Positions 7,780 through 16,226 of a DNA stretch of 29,215 nucleotides are shown here, piece after piece. The notes beneath the pieces were generated by a model. That model had not been told where the DNA came from, searched no databases, and worked only from the letters and a program-made list of their open reading frames with translations. The position numbers and the translations under genes are program-made. Each line of letters begins with the position of its first letter. Within the stretch, counting starts at the first letter, position 1. Origin of the DNA: CAISOG01 sp044375625 (GTDB taxonomy: Bacteria; Pseudomonadota; Alphaproteobacteria; CAISOG01); contig JBILMH010000018.1 of the NCBI GenBank assembly GCA_044375625.1, positions 1 through 29,215 on the forward strand, in the 5' to 3' direction.

Positions 7780-8631
7780 ATGATCTCTGTTCAAAAACAT
7801 TCCCGCGCCGATGCGCAGGCGGGTTTTGCCTTAGGGTTGATTCTAATCGTTGTGGCGCTTATTGCCTTAGTGGTCGGGTTTATGGCACGCAGCACGAGCG
7901 ATGCGGGCAATTTGCAGAATAAGGATGAGGCAAGATTGGAAGCCAATGGCTTGATTGGCTCGGCCTCAAGCGTGCAGGCACAATTCAGCACCTATTTAGC
8001 CACCACAGGGACAAAGGCCTATCAAATTTATGCGGCGCGGGGTGGTGCAAATAATGCGAATATTGCCAATCTGTATCGCCCTGATGGTGCTATCCAGCCC
8101 CCTAAATTTAATCCCAGAGCCTATGATACTGGTGCCATTGCCGATACCTGTACAGCGGCTGGCAACAACAGCGATACCGATATCAATGGGTGCATGTGGT
8201 ATTTAACGCGGATGAACCTGGGGCTGGGTAACAACATTATGGAGAGCGCCACTTCCACCAACGGATCTGCCATGACCAATGAGGTGGTGGCCTTTACCTT
8301 TCCCCTGCGCCTGTCGGTCTGTCAGCAGTTGAACAACAATCTTAGCGCCGCCGACCTTAATGCCGATCCTGTTGCGGCAACTCTTGCCATTAATGCATGG
8401 GGCAAGCTGGCGCCGCCAGCAGCGGGGCAGCAATGGTCGTCTGTTGTGGATCTGGATCAAAATGCGGAAACTGCGGTTGCTAACACACAATTTTTGAACG
8501 GTACCAATTTTGCCGCCAATGTGGGGGCGGCAACCTTTCTGCCCGTCATTAACGGCAGCCCGCGGCAGAATTTTTGTGTCAGCAGTGCTGATAACCGTTT
8601 TGTTTACGGGCAAACCGTCTTTATTCAGTAA
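7780..8631 (+). CDS. Pilin-like (pseudopilin-type) secreted or surface protein
   Basis: A 283-residue protein I cannot assign to a named family. Its N-terminus looks like a type IV prepilin: a short basic leader (residues 1-15, ending QAG), then a hydrophobic helix at 16-36 starting FALGLILIVVALIAL. A prepilin peptidase would cut after Gly15. The Glu at position 5 of mature major pilins is Leu here, as in some minor pseudopilins. The remainder is polar, Asn- and Ala-rich and contains four cysteines, which fits an exported globular domain. TAGGA lies eight bases before the ATG. No other pilus gene is adjacent; a PilC-like gene is at 27483. It is convergent with ctaA, with three bases between the stop codons. 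A plain membrane anchor is the alternative reading. Confidence 0.6.
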   Translation: MISVQKHSRADAQAGFALGLILIVVALIALVVGFMARSTSDAGNLQNKDEARLEANGLIGSASSVQAQFSTYLATTGTKAYQIYAARGGANNANIANLYRPDGAIQPPKFNPRAYDTGAIADTCTAAGNNSDTDINGCMWYLTRMNLGLGNNIMESATSTNGSAMTNEVVAFTFPLRLSVCQQLNNNLSAADLNADPVAATLAINAWGKLAPPAAGQQWSSVVDLDQNAETAVANTQFLNGTNFAANVGAATFLPVINGSPRQNFCVSSADNRFVYGQTVFIQ

Positions 8632-8634
8632 CGG

Positions 8635-9690
8635 CTATGCCCTAGGGCGTGCGAATGGTTGGAATTGCCAACGTAGCCATAGCATTGCCGCCAGTAGAGC
8701 CAGAATGTTGACCTGATGAACCGCCGCCAACCAAATCGGCACGCCAAGCAACAGGGTTGCAATCCCCAGGGCGGATTGCAACAGCGCTAGCATGGCAACC
8801 ATTGCCACCGCCCGCCGTAGCGGTTTGGCTACCCCCTGCCGCATGGCAAAAACACCCCATTGGGTTAGCGCCAACACGACCGTCGCCATGCCCAACCAGC
8901 GGTGATGAAACTGAACGGCGGCGTGATTGCTGATAAAATTCTGCCACCAGGGTTGCAGCGCACCATATTCGGCGGGTAGCCATTGCCCGCCCATCAGCGG
9001 AAATTCGTTATACACCCACCCCGCCCGATTGCCCGCCACCAACGCCCCCGCCAGTGTGGTCAGCAGCAATAGGAACAGCATCAGGCGGCTTAGGGCGTTA
9101 AGGCCTGTGGGCACCTGCCGTGATGGCTCATTGCCCGCAACGGAGCGCAATTTCCATGCCTGCCATAAGGTTAAGGAGAACAGCAGCAGCGCCAGCCCCA
9201 AATGAATCGCCAGCCGCAGCGGGCTAACCCGCGGTTCATCCATCAGGCCGCTTTGCACCATTAACCAGCCCATCAGCCCCTGAATCGGAACCAGAATGAC
9301 CAGCGCGCCATACCAGCGTTTTTGCTGGGTTGACAGCCAACCACGCCACCAAAAAACAACAAAGGGAAGCAAATAGGCCAGAAAAATTAACCGCCCCCAC
9401 AGGCGATGTGCCCATTCCATCAGAAAAATTTTTCGAAACTCTTGCGGGGAAATATCGTGGTTTACCTGTTGAAACTGTGGGCTGGTTTGATATTTATCAA
9501 ACTCCACCTGCCACGCCGCATCGCTTAACGGCGGCAGGGTGCCGGTAACAGGGCGCCAGTCAACGATGGACAGCCCCGATTCGGTCAGCCGCGTCACCCC
9601 CCCCAGCGGCACCATCACCGCCACCATCAACACACACAGCAACAGCCAGTAATACAACAATCGGTTTTTGCGAATGTCGGTTTTCGTCAT
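8635..9690 (-). CDS. ctaA: Heme A synthase (COX15/CtaA family)
   Basis: Integral membrane enzyme that oxidises the methyl group of heme O to give heme A for cytochrome c oxidase. The 351 residues contain about eight hydrophobic segments. The conserved heme-ligand histidines are visible at His95 (EWAHRLWGR), His163 (LAIHLGLAL), His262 (FHHRWLGM) and His325 (AVHQVNIL). The N-terminal PLGGVTRLTESGLSIVDW is characteristic of the proteobacterial and mitochondrial COX15 type. AAGGGCGGG precedes the start codon. Its presence implies an aa3-type oxidase elsewhere in the genome. No other cytochrome oxidase gene is in the window. Confidence 0.95.
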   Translation of the reverse strand: MTKTDIRKNRLLYYWLLLCVLMVAVMVPLGGVTRLTESGLSIVDWRPVTGTLPPLSDAAWQVEFDKYQTSPQFQQVNHDISPQEFRKIFLMEWAHRLWGRLIFLAYLLPFVVFWWRGWLSTQQKRWYGALVILVPIQGLMGWLMVQSGLMDEPRVSPLRLAIHLGLALLLFSLTLWQAWKLRSVAGNEPSRQVPTGLNALSRLMLFLLLLTTLAGALVAGNRAGWVYNEFPLMGGQWLPAEYGALQPWWQNFISNHAAVQFHHRWLGMATVVLALTQWGVFAMRQGVAKPLRRAVAMVAMLALLQSALGIATLLLGVPIWLAAVHQVNILALLAAMLWLRWQFQPFARPRA

Positions 9691-9952
9691 GGAATTCTAC
9701 CCGCCCTTAGGTCATCATGCCCTTGCAAGGCATGGGTTGTTGGTTGACTCAGTCATCCCCCAGGTTGCGCATGCTTGTCAATCCATGCTGGCCAATATGC
9801 CAACCGTCATAGCTTTGGGAGGATTGCTTGAGCATTGCCGCAAACAGGTTTAGGATGAAAATCCTCTGCGGTTGCTGGCCTTAGGCTGGTTGGTGCCGCC
9901 AACAAAAAAACAGATACGGATTGATTGTACCATCGCTAAGATTCAACAAGAA
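9691..9952. other. Intergenic region between ctaA and the ABC exporter
   Basis: The divergent gap contains an inverted repeat at 9716-9734 (CATGCC and GGCATG around CTTGCAA, including the palindrome CCTTGCAAGG). I see no convincing promoter or gene. A 61-codon open frame at 9668-9853 partly overlaps the start of ctaA and has no family features. Confidence 0.4.
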
Positions 9953-11776
9953 ATGGATGGGGGTTCCCCCCTAAACGTAACCCCACCCGCCAGCTTTGGA
10001 TCCTTTGTCTGGTGGTTGGTTTGGCATCAGGATCGTCGCCGCCGCCTGAAACTGTTAAGCATTTGGGGAATAATTCTTATCCCTATTGTTAGCGAGATGG
10101 GGCGCCCCGTTATTATCAAACATCTGATTGATCAGCTGGTTAGTAAGCCGCATGAGGTATCGGTATGGCTTCAGGCCTGGCCACTTTTGCTGTTTTTTAT
10201 GTTAACATATCTGATAAATCAGATATGTGATCGTTTAGGTGAACGGCAGGCAATGACCGTGATGCCCGAATTGCGTAGCGCGGCCAGAAATGCCGCCTTT
10301 GGCTATGCGATGCAGCATAGTTATCGTTTTTTTCAGGATAATTTTGCCGGAACCTTGGCGGCCAGGGTGGCGGAGCTGGGTCGATCAACCGAAGTGTTGG
10401 TGCATAAGGTGGTTATGTTGTTTAGCCGTCGGGTCATGGCCTTTTTCCTAATTGGTCTGTTTTTGTCCTCCATCAGCTGGCTTATCACGGTTTTGTTTTG
10501 GACATGGCTGGTGTTGTATTTCACCCTATGCTTGCGGGCGGCGCGCAACATTGCCCCGCTGGCTAAGGCCTATGCGATGCAGGGCAGCAATCTGCGCGGG
10601 CAGGTGGTGGATGTGTTTAACAACATGGCGACGGTTCGGCTGTTTGCCCGCCAGGATAGTGAGCAACAGCGGCTGAATAGCTTTAGTCAAACCGAAATGG
10701 CGGCACAACGGGCGGTGATGCGTGCCCGCATTCGCCTTAAGCTTGTGCAGGGGATGTTTACCATTGTCCTGGGGACGGGGTTGTTGGCTCTGTTTATCCA
10801 TGGATGGGGCATGGGGTGGGTCACGGCGGGCGATTTCGCCCTGTTTTCCACCTATCTGCTGTATGCGGTCAACCGCAGCTGGGAAATGATTGATGAGCTG
10901 ATTTTGCTGTTTGAGGAAATTGGCAACGGCCAAGATGCCCTTAGCCTGTTAATCCAACCGCATGAGGTGCGAGATGTTGCGGGTGCCCCCGATTTGGTGG
11001 TTAATCGGGGTGAGATTGTTTTTGACAAGCTGACCTTTGGCTATCGCCCCGGCCATCCAATTTTCCAAGACTTAAGCCTGGTGATTCCCGCCGGGCAAAA
11101 GGTCGGGTTGGTTGGCTATTCGGGCGCGGGCAAAACCACCCTGGCGCATTTGTTGGTGCGTCACAGCGACCCACAACATGGCCGCATTCTGATTGATGGC
11201 CAGGATATCGCCCTGGTTACGCAGACAAGCCTGCGCCGTCAGATTGCCCTGATTCCGCAAGATCCCACCCTGTTCCATCGGCCGTTAATCGATAACATCC
11301 GTTACGGCGATTTGCAGGCCGACGATGGCGCGGTGAAGCAGGCCGCCCAATCGGCACAGGCCGAATCCTTTATTTTGGCGCAGGCCGATGGCTATAACGC
11401 GCAGGTGGGGGAACGCGGCATCAAACTGTCGGGGGGGCAGCGGCAACGGATCGCTCTGGCGCGTGCCCTGCTAAAGGATTCGCCCATCTTGCTGTTGGAT
11501 GAGGCCACCTCTGCCCTGGATTCCGTTACCGAACAGGCGATCCAACAAAGCCTGCAACATCTGATGCAGGGGCGAACCACCCTGGTCATTGCCCACCGCC
11601 TAGCCACCCTGACCTTTATGGATCGCATTTTGGTTTTTGATGGGGGCGCAGTCGTGCAGGATGGCACCCTAAGCCAGCTGTTAGCCGAGCCTGGCCCCTT
11701 TAGCCAGCTTTGGCATATGCAGGCGGGCGGATTCCTGCCCGCGGATACCGATCCCGAAGCGGTGGCTGATAGTTAG
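9953..11776 (+). CDS. ABC exporter, fused membrane and ATPase domains
   Basis: A 607-residue half-transporter of the MsbA/HlyB architecture, expected to work as a homodimer in the inner membrane. The first 300 or so residues carry about six hydrophobic segments. The ATPase domain follows, with Walker A GYSGAGKTT, the signature LSGGQRQRIALARAL, Walker B ILLLDEATSALD and the switch histidine in VIAHRLATL. The substrate cannot be told from sequence; lipid, peptide or drug export are all possible. The frame stays open upstream to a TTG at 9872, giving 634 residues, but the ATG at 9953 (MDGGSPLN) is the more natural start, though its ribosome binding site is weak. The gene is alone on its strand between ctaA and the yejA-hisN pair. 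Confidence 0.9.
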   Translation: MDGGSPLNVTPPASFGSFVWWLVWHQDRRRRLKLLSIWGIILIPIVSEMGRPVIIKHLIDQLVSKPHEVSVWLQAWPLLLFFMLTYLINQICDRLGERQAMTVMPELRSAARNAAFGYAMQHSYRFFQDNFAGTLAARVAELGRSTEVLVHKVVMLFSRRVMAFFLIGLFLSSISWLITVLFWTWLVLYFTLCLRAARNIAPLAKAYAMQGSNLRGQVVDVFNNMATVRLFARQDSEQQRLNSFSQTEMAAQRAVMRARIRLKLVQGMFTIVLGTGLLALFIHGWGMGWVTAGDFALFSTYLLYAVNRSWEMIDELILLFEEIGNGQDALSLLIQPHEVRDVAGAPDLVVNRGEIVFDKLTFGYRPGHPIFQDLSLVIPAGQKVGLVGYSGAGKTTLAHLLVRHSDPQHGRILIDGQDIALVTQTSLRRQIALIPQDPTLFHRPLIDNIRYGDLQADDGAVKQAAQSAQAESFILAQADGYNAQVGERGIKLSGGQRQRIALARALLKDSPILLLDEATSALDSVTEQAIQQSLQHLMQGRTTLVIAHRLATLTFMDRILVFDGGAVVQDGTLSQLLAEPGPFSQLWHMQAGGFLPADTDPEAVADS

Positions 11777-11784
11777 AAATTACT

Positions 11785-11809
11785 CAATTTGTTTATCGTG
11801 GACAAATTG
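11785..11809 (+). terminator. Hairpin after the ABC exporter gene
   Basis: CAATTTGT (11785-11792) and ACAAATTG (11802-11809) form a perfect eight-base stem with a nine-base loop, eight bases after the stop codon. It is followed by TTCTT, not a full run of T, so it is a weak terminator candidate. Confidence 0.35.
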
Positions 11810-11878
11810 TTCTTAACCGCCTACCTTACAAATAGAGGCTCTGCTCCTGCCATCCTCGTTTAAGACCCCACCAAGGGC

Positions 11879-11917
11879 CTCTGGCCAGCTGAGCGAATAA
11901 CAAGCTCTTGGCCAGAG
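11879..11917. terminator. Hairpin between convergent genes
   Basis: CTCTGGCCA (11879-11887) pairs with TGGCCAGAG (11909-11917). The position between the ends of the ABC exporter gene and the yejA-like gene suggests a two-way transcription stop or a processing site. No T-run is present. Confidence 0.4.
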
Positions 11918-11937
11918 TCGTTAAATAGCTGTTAAGC

Positions 11938-13767
11938 CTACTTCGCCCACCAGGTGTCGGGAAAGCCCAGGCCATAGGTTGGGCTGATGGCGGGGCGGTC
12001 AAATTTGTTCCAATAGGCGACGCGAAAGGCGGGCAGGTGCCAGTTGGGCACGACGTAATAGCCCCACAGCAGCACGCGATCCAGGGCGCGGGCGGCGGTG
12101 GTCAGATCCTCTAAACTGTTGGCCTTAATAATCTCGTCAACCAGTGCATCGACCACGGGGCTTTTGATGCCAATGCTGTTGCGGCTGCCAGGCTGATCGG
12201 CGGCGGCGCTGCTCCAATAATTGCGTTGTTCATTGCCGGGGCTAAGGGATTGTCCCCATCCCTCAACCGTCATGTCAAAGTCGAAATGTTGCATCCGATT
12301 TTGATATTGCGCGCTATCCACCGTGCGAATGCTGGCCTGTACCCCGATTTTGCGCAGGTTGTTGGAAAAGGGCTCGCTGACCCGTTCAAACGCAGGGTTG
12401 GATAGCAGGATTTCAAAGCGAAAGGGTTGCCCCGTGTTGACCTGTTGCAGCTGACCATCCCGTACCACCCAGCCAGCCTGTTCCAACAATTGCAGGGCTT
12501 GGCGGATGGCATCGCGGTTAAAACCGCTGCCATCATAGTGGGGCAGGCGAAAGGGCTGATTGAACAGGGCGGGGGGCAGTTGGTCATGCCAACGGTTCAG
12601 CAAGGCCAGCTCCTTCCCCTGGGGAAGGCCGCTGGCCGCCAGGGTAGAATTGCTGAAATAACTGCTGGATCGGGTATAGGCGCCGTAAAACAGCTGTTGA
12701 TTCGCCCATTCGAAATCGAACATCAGCCCCAGGGCTTGGCGCACCCGTGCATCCTGAAACAGCGGGCGGCGGATGTTAAAGGCAAAGGCCTGCATCCCTT
12801 GCGGCAGCTGGTGAGAAATTTCCGCCTTAATCACCCGCCCATCCTGCACCGCGGGAAAGTTGTAGGCGGTTGCCCACTGCTTGGCCATATTTTCCTGGCG
12901 AAAATCGCTTTGCCCCGCCTTAAACGCCTGAAACTCCGCGGTGGAATCGCGGTAGTAGTCAAAGCGCACCCGATCGAAATTGTAGCGGCCACGATTGACG
13001 GCCAGGTTGGCTCCCCAATAATTGGGCACGCGCTCATACACCATGCTGCGCCCTGGATCCACGCTTAAGACGCGATAGGGGCCGTTGCCCAGCGGCGGGG
13101 TCAGGGTGGTTTGGTCGAACTTGTTTTGTTGGTAATAGGCCTTCGACAGCACCGGCATCTGGCCAACAATCAGCGGCAGTTCGCGGTTTTGCGGGTTGGT
13201 CAGGTCAAAACGCACCACCCGCTTATCCAACGCCACCACCCCCGCCACATCCTTATAATACACCCGAAAGCTGGGGTGCCCCTTAGTCTTTAGGGTCTCA
13301 AAGGTGAACACCACATCCTCGGCCGTGACCGCGCTGCCATCATGAAAGGTTGCTTGGGGGCGTAGGGTAAAGGTAACGCTGCGGCGATCGCTGGCCACCT
13401 CCACGCTTTCGGCCAGCAGGCCATATTGGCTGAACGGTTCATCGGCTGAGGCGGTCATCAGGCTGTCGGTGGTCAGCCCCAACCCATCGGCGGCCTGCCC
13501 CTTAAGCAAATAGGCGTTGAGTGAGTCAAAATTGCCCAGGGCGGTCATCCGCACCTCACCCCCCTTTGGCGCATTGGGGTTCACATAGTCAAAATGCTGG
13601 AAATCGGCGGGATATTTCGGTTGGCCGTAAAGCGCCAGGCCATGTTGGGGCATGGCGGTGGCGGGGGTAGGGGGTGCCGCTGCTAAGATCAGCAGCAGGG
13701 TTAGGCCAGCCAGCCGCCAGCTGCTAGGCATTGGCGATTGCATTGGGGCTGATATTGGCGGCTGCAT
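11938..13767 (-). CDS. YejA-like periplasmic peptide-binding protein
   Basis: Family 5 solute-binding protein that would deliver oligopeptides to an ABC importer. The N-terminal hydrophobic stretch LAGLTLLLILAAAPPTPATA is a signal peptide. The mature start GLALYGQPKYPADFQHFDYV continuing into NPNAPKGGEVR is typical of the YejA subgroup, which includes the microcin C importer of E. coli. Further family segments are DGSAVTAEDVVFTFETL, LPLIVGQMPVLSK, GNGPYRV and VRQALGLMFDFEW. At 609 residues it is full length. It overlaps the end of hisN by 44 bases from the ATG at 13767; in-frame ATGs at 13743 and 13731 would shorten the overlap and also leave a complete signal peptide. AGGA lies 11 bases before 13767. 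No permease or ATPase genes (yejB, yejE, yejF) are nearby. Confidence 0.9.
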   Translation of the reverse strand: MQPPISAPMQSPMPSSWRLAGLTLLLILAAAPPTPATAMPQHGLALYGQPKYPADFQHFDYVNPNAPKGGEVRMTALGNFDSLNAYLLKGQAADGLGLTTDSLMTASADEPFSQYGLLAESVEVASDRRSVTFTLRPQATFHDGSAVTAEDVVFTFETLKTKGHPSFRVYYKDVAGVVALDKRVVRFDLTNPQNRELPLIVGQMPVLSKAYYQQNKFDQTTLTPPLGNGPYRVLSVDPGRSMVYERVPNYWGANLAVNRGRYNFDRVRFDYYRDSTAEFQAFKAGQSDFRQENMAKQWATAYNFPAVQDGRVIKAEISHQLPQGMQAFAFNIRRPLFQDARVRQALGLMFDFEWANQQLFYGAYTRSSSYFSNSTLAASGLPQGKELALLNRWHDQLPPALFNQPFRLPHYDGSGFNRDAIRQALQLLEQAGWVVRDGQLQQVNTGQPFRFEILLSNPAFERVSEPFSNNLRKIGVQASIRTVDSAQYQNRMQHFDFDMTVEGWGQSLSPGNEQRNYWSSAAADQPGSRNSIGIKSPVVDALVDEIIKANSLEDLTTAARALDRVLLWGYYVVPNWHLPAFRVAYWNKFDRPAISPTYGLGFPDTWWAK

Positions 13768-14560
13768 CAGCGCTGGTATCCTGCAACACCGCCAGCGCCC
13801 GTTGGTGCAGATCGGCGTTGGCGGCGGCCAAAACGGGCGTCCTGCCCGAAGAAATCGTCAATTCCTGCCCCTGCCAATCGGTAATAACCCCACCCGCACC
13901 GCGCACAACGGGCACCAGGGCCGCATAGTCATAAAGCTGGCTTGGTCCCTCGGAAACGATATCAATACTACCATTGGCTAACAGGCCATAGGCATAGCAA
14001 TTGCCGCCAAAACTGGTCATGCGGCATTGTTCATGCAGGTTAGTAAACCGTTGGCGACGAGGAGGATCATAATAAAAAATGCCCGTGGTGGACAAGATTG
14101 CTTGATCCAGCGCGGTTTTATCGCTGGTGCGGACGGCTTGGCCGTTAAAGCTGGTGGGCTGGCCATCGATGCCCAACCAACGTTCATTGTTGATCGGCTG
14201 GTCAATAATCCCCAGCACGAATTGCCCCTGATAGGCCAGGCCGATTAGGGTGCCGAACATTGGCTTGCCCACCATAAAGGCCTTGGTGCCGTCGATCGGA
14301 TCCAAAATCCATTGCCAGTCTGCCCCTGAATTTTCTGTGCCATACTCCTCACCCACTATTCCAAAGGCGGGATCGGCGGCCAGGATCAGGCCGCGCATCA
14401 CCTCCTCAGCTTTTTTGTCGGCGATGGTGACGGGGGATTTGTCCGCCTTAACCTCATTGGCGGCATTGGTGCGGAAATAGGGGCGAATCACCTGCCCCGC
14501 GGCATCGGCCAACCGGTTGGCTAAGTCAATATAGGCGGGGGGTATGATGACGTGTTGCAT
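13724..14560 (-). CDS. hisN: Histidinol-phosphatase, inositol monophosphatase family
   Basis: Mg-dependent phosphatase of 278 residues. Metal-binding motifs are IVGEEYG (Glu pair near residue 71), WILDPIDGTKAFMVG and, near the C-terminus, YDYAALVPVVRGAGG. The last motif, with YDYAAL instead of WDxAA, is characteristic of the HisN group that removes phosphate from histidinol phosphate in histidine synthesis in many alphaproteobacteria and actinobacteria. A general inositol-phosphatase role cannot be excluded. The protein has no signal peptide, so it acts in the cytoplasm. It is first in a two-gene unit with the yejA-like gene. The predicted -10 box ends six bases before the ATG, implying a leaderless or nearly leaderless mRNA. 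Confidence 0.87.
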   Translation of the reverse strand: MQHVIIPPAYIDLANRLADAAGQVIRPYFRTNAANEVKADKSPVTIADKKAEEVMRGLILAADPAFGIVGEEYGTENSGADWQWILDPIDGTKAFMVGKPMFGTLIGLAYQGQFVLGIIDQPINNERWLGIDGQPTSFNGQAVRTSDKTALDQAILSTTGIFYYDPPRRQRFTNLHEQCRMTSFGGNCYAYGLLANGSIDIVSEGPSQLYDYAALVPVVRGAGGVITDWQGQELTISSGRTPVLAAANADLHQRALAVLQDTSADAAANISPNAIANA

Positions 14561-14566
14561 GGGGCG

Positions 14567-14595
14567 ATTCTAAAGAACAGAACAGCGTCATGCAA
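14567..14595 (-). promoter_or_regulatory. Predicted hisN promoter, leaderless
   Basis: On the minus strand TTGCAT (plus positions 14590-14595), a 17-base spacer and TAGAAT (14567-14572) end six bases before the hisN ATG at 14560. The transcript would start at or within a few bases of the start codon, and no ribosome binding site precedes it. Confidence 0.55.
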
Positions 14596-14621
14596 GGGGG
14601 CGGAAAGAATTGCGGCAACAC

Positions 14622-14756
14622 CCCCCCCCACCGGATCGCTGGCGCGCTCCGACTCCCCCGCCAGGGGTGGAGTGTGTGTTCCCCCCTCCACCTGCGGGAG
14701 GGGGTTGGGGGAGGGGGTAAAAAAGAGCGGGAGGGGGTAAAAAAGAGCGGGAGAAG
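14622..14756. repeat. GC-rich repeat, family B copy 2
   Basis: The core CCACCGGATCGCTGGCGCGC (from 14629) is followed by CTCCGACTCCCCCGCC, a G/C-rich arm near 14689-14720 and an A-rich end. Read on the minus strand it matches 16387-16531 over most of its length, apart from about 45 extra bases in that copy. Inside is an exact 20-base tandem duplication (14711-14730 and 14731-14750; unit GAGGGGGTAAAAAAGAGCGG). The gap 14561-14932 holds this element, the hisN promoter and nothing else I recognise. Confidence 0.75.
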
Positions 14757-14932
14757 GGTACCAGGCTAAGATTGCCGTTGGCCAGCTGTTGGGCAAAGCG
14801 GCCAAACAGATCATTGCCAGCCCCAGACCCATCCAAAAAAAATCTAGCATTTTAAGCAAATCCTCATCAAACCGTAACACACCCTGGCCTAGGATAAGGG
14901 TAAGAGAAAAATTCCCGCTGAAGGAGGAAATG

Positions 14933-16039
14933 ATGGTTGTTACAAATGGAACTGCTGTGCTTACCCAAATTAATAATCAGGGCGGAGTGTTAGAGGGTGT
15001 CGCTATAGGTGTTGGCAATACTGTTATTAATAGCGCTGGACAACCAAGCCAACCATGGATTTCTGATGGAAGAAACAATAGAAGTGTAAATTCTGGCAGT
15101 ATAGGTGAATATTCTGTAATAACGACTGGCGATGCTAACAATATCGTAGGTTTTTCTCGTTCTGGGGGAAGAGGTGGTGCTGCACCCGTATCACAACCAG
15201 CTACTCCCCAAATTAGCGTAACCACCACTCCAGCCCAACAACCGACACAATCCTCCGCTCCCGCTGCAACACCCGCGCCAGAACAAGGCAATGCAAACGG
15301 CGTTGGGGGAAGGGTTGGTGCGGTTGTGCAGGGCGCTAGTCAAGCCTTTAGCTACATGGTCAAGGGAACATTCGAAAATGTGGGAAAGGCCGCTGGAGCA
15401 TTCGCCAAGGGATACCAGCAAACCTTTGGCCAACAGGGCAGCATGGGGGAAACCAAAGTTCCCGCCTCTCTATCGCGCACCCAAACAGCTGCTACCGATC
15501 AACAACAAAGCGGATACAACCGCCAAACGACTGCACCTGTTGCGGGTAAGGGCAGTGTTGCAGATAAATTTGCTACGGGAGCTGCACTTTCGGCGATAGG
15601 TACCACAATGGCAGTGGGGTTCGCCGCCGCCGCCCCCCTGGTGCTGGCAGCAGCCCCCGCTGTCGCAATGGCTTATATGGCCATTAAAGCAGCTGAAGCC
15701 TTAATGAATTTCTTTAAGGGTGGAAAGCAACAAGGCCAGCCAGCCGCCACGCCGCAACAACAACAACAACAGCAGGAGCCAGCAGGGCGTCAGCAAGCGG
15801 GTCAGCCGCCGCAAGGTCAGGATCAAGCCCAGACGCCTGCCGCTGCTGCTCCAGCTCCAGCACCTGTTCAGGGGGCACAGCAGGCTGAACTACAAACCCC
15901 AGGCAATGCCAGTGGTGGGACAACAGGGATACAGTTCACTCAGGATGTAAATTTGGGTAGCGTGCAGGCACCGCCAGCGCCAAGTTTTGATTTGGATGTT
16001 GTTTTTAAGTCTATGCAAGCAGGCATGGGAAGCAGATAA
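14933..16039 (+). CDS. Unrecognised Ala/Gln/Pro-rich protein with hydrophobic core
   Basis: A 368-residue protein of no family I recognise. Residues 1-80 are rich in Gly, Asn, Ser and Val (GVGNTVINSAGQP; TTGDANNIVGFS), like beta-repeat secreted proteins. Residues 85-125 are Pro/Thr/Gln-rich. Residues 126-165 look helical (QGASQAFSYMVKGTF). Residues 213-261 form two adjoining hydrophobic stretches of Ala, Val, Met and Leu, enough for one or two membrane passes. Residues 265-325 are Gln/Pro/Ala-rich and include seven glutamines in a row (275-281). No signal peptide is present. GGAGG ends five bases before the ATG at 14933 and only two before the ATG at 14930, which selects 14933; the frame is open further upstream. 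Codon use is more AT-rich than the flanks, and inverted family B repeats lie on both sides. A secreted, membrane-inserting effector or surface protein is possible but unproven. Confidence 0.7.
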   Translation: MVVTNGTAVLTQINNQGGVLEGVAIGVGNTVINSAGQPSQPWISDGRNNRSVNSGSIGEYSVITTGDANNIVGFSRSGGRGGAAPVSQPATPQISVTTTPAQQPTQSSAPAATPAPEQGNANGVGGRVGAVVQGASQAFSYMVKGTFENVGKAAGAFAKGYQQTFGQQGSMGETKVPASLSRTQTAATDQQQSGYNRQTTAPVAGKGSVADKFATGAALSAIGTTMAVGFAAAAPLVLAAAPAVAMAYMAIKAAEALMNFFKGGKQQGQPAATPQQQQQQQEPAGRQQAGQPPQGQDQAQTPAAAAPAPAPVQGAQQAELQTPGNASGGTTGIQFTQDVNLGSVQAPPAPSFDLDVVFKSMQAGMGSR

Positions 16040-16064
16040 CAAAGCCCATCCTCGCCTCTCCGCT

Positions 16065-16155
16065 GTCATCCTCCGCGCAAGCGGGGGATCCATGCGGCGG
16101 TACGGCCAGGGTCTGTGATGACGGTTGCTGGGCTCCCGCCATCGCGGGAGCGACG
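16065..16155. repeat. Dispersed palindromic repeat, family A variant copy 3
   Basis: The left arm GTCATCCTCCGCGCAAGCGG (16065-16084), continued by GGGATCCATGCGGCGG, matches copies 1 and 2. The right arm has been replaced by a different hairpin, CTCCCGC-CATC-GCGGGAG (16133-16150). Confidence 0.7.
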
Positions 16156-16226
16156 ATTTTTGATGTTGCTCCGCCATTACCACCACCCCGTCGTCATCCT
16201 AGCTCCGTTATCTCCACCACTCCGTT

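Noticed and set aside
9668..9853. Possible 61-residue gene between ctaA and the ABC exporter
   Set aside because: It overlaps the start of ctaA on the other strand, has no ribosome binding site and no recognisable features.
12427..13068. A 213-codon plus-strand open frame
   Set aside because: It is antisense to the yejA-like gene, which has a signal peptide and family motifs along the same stretch.
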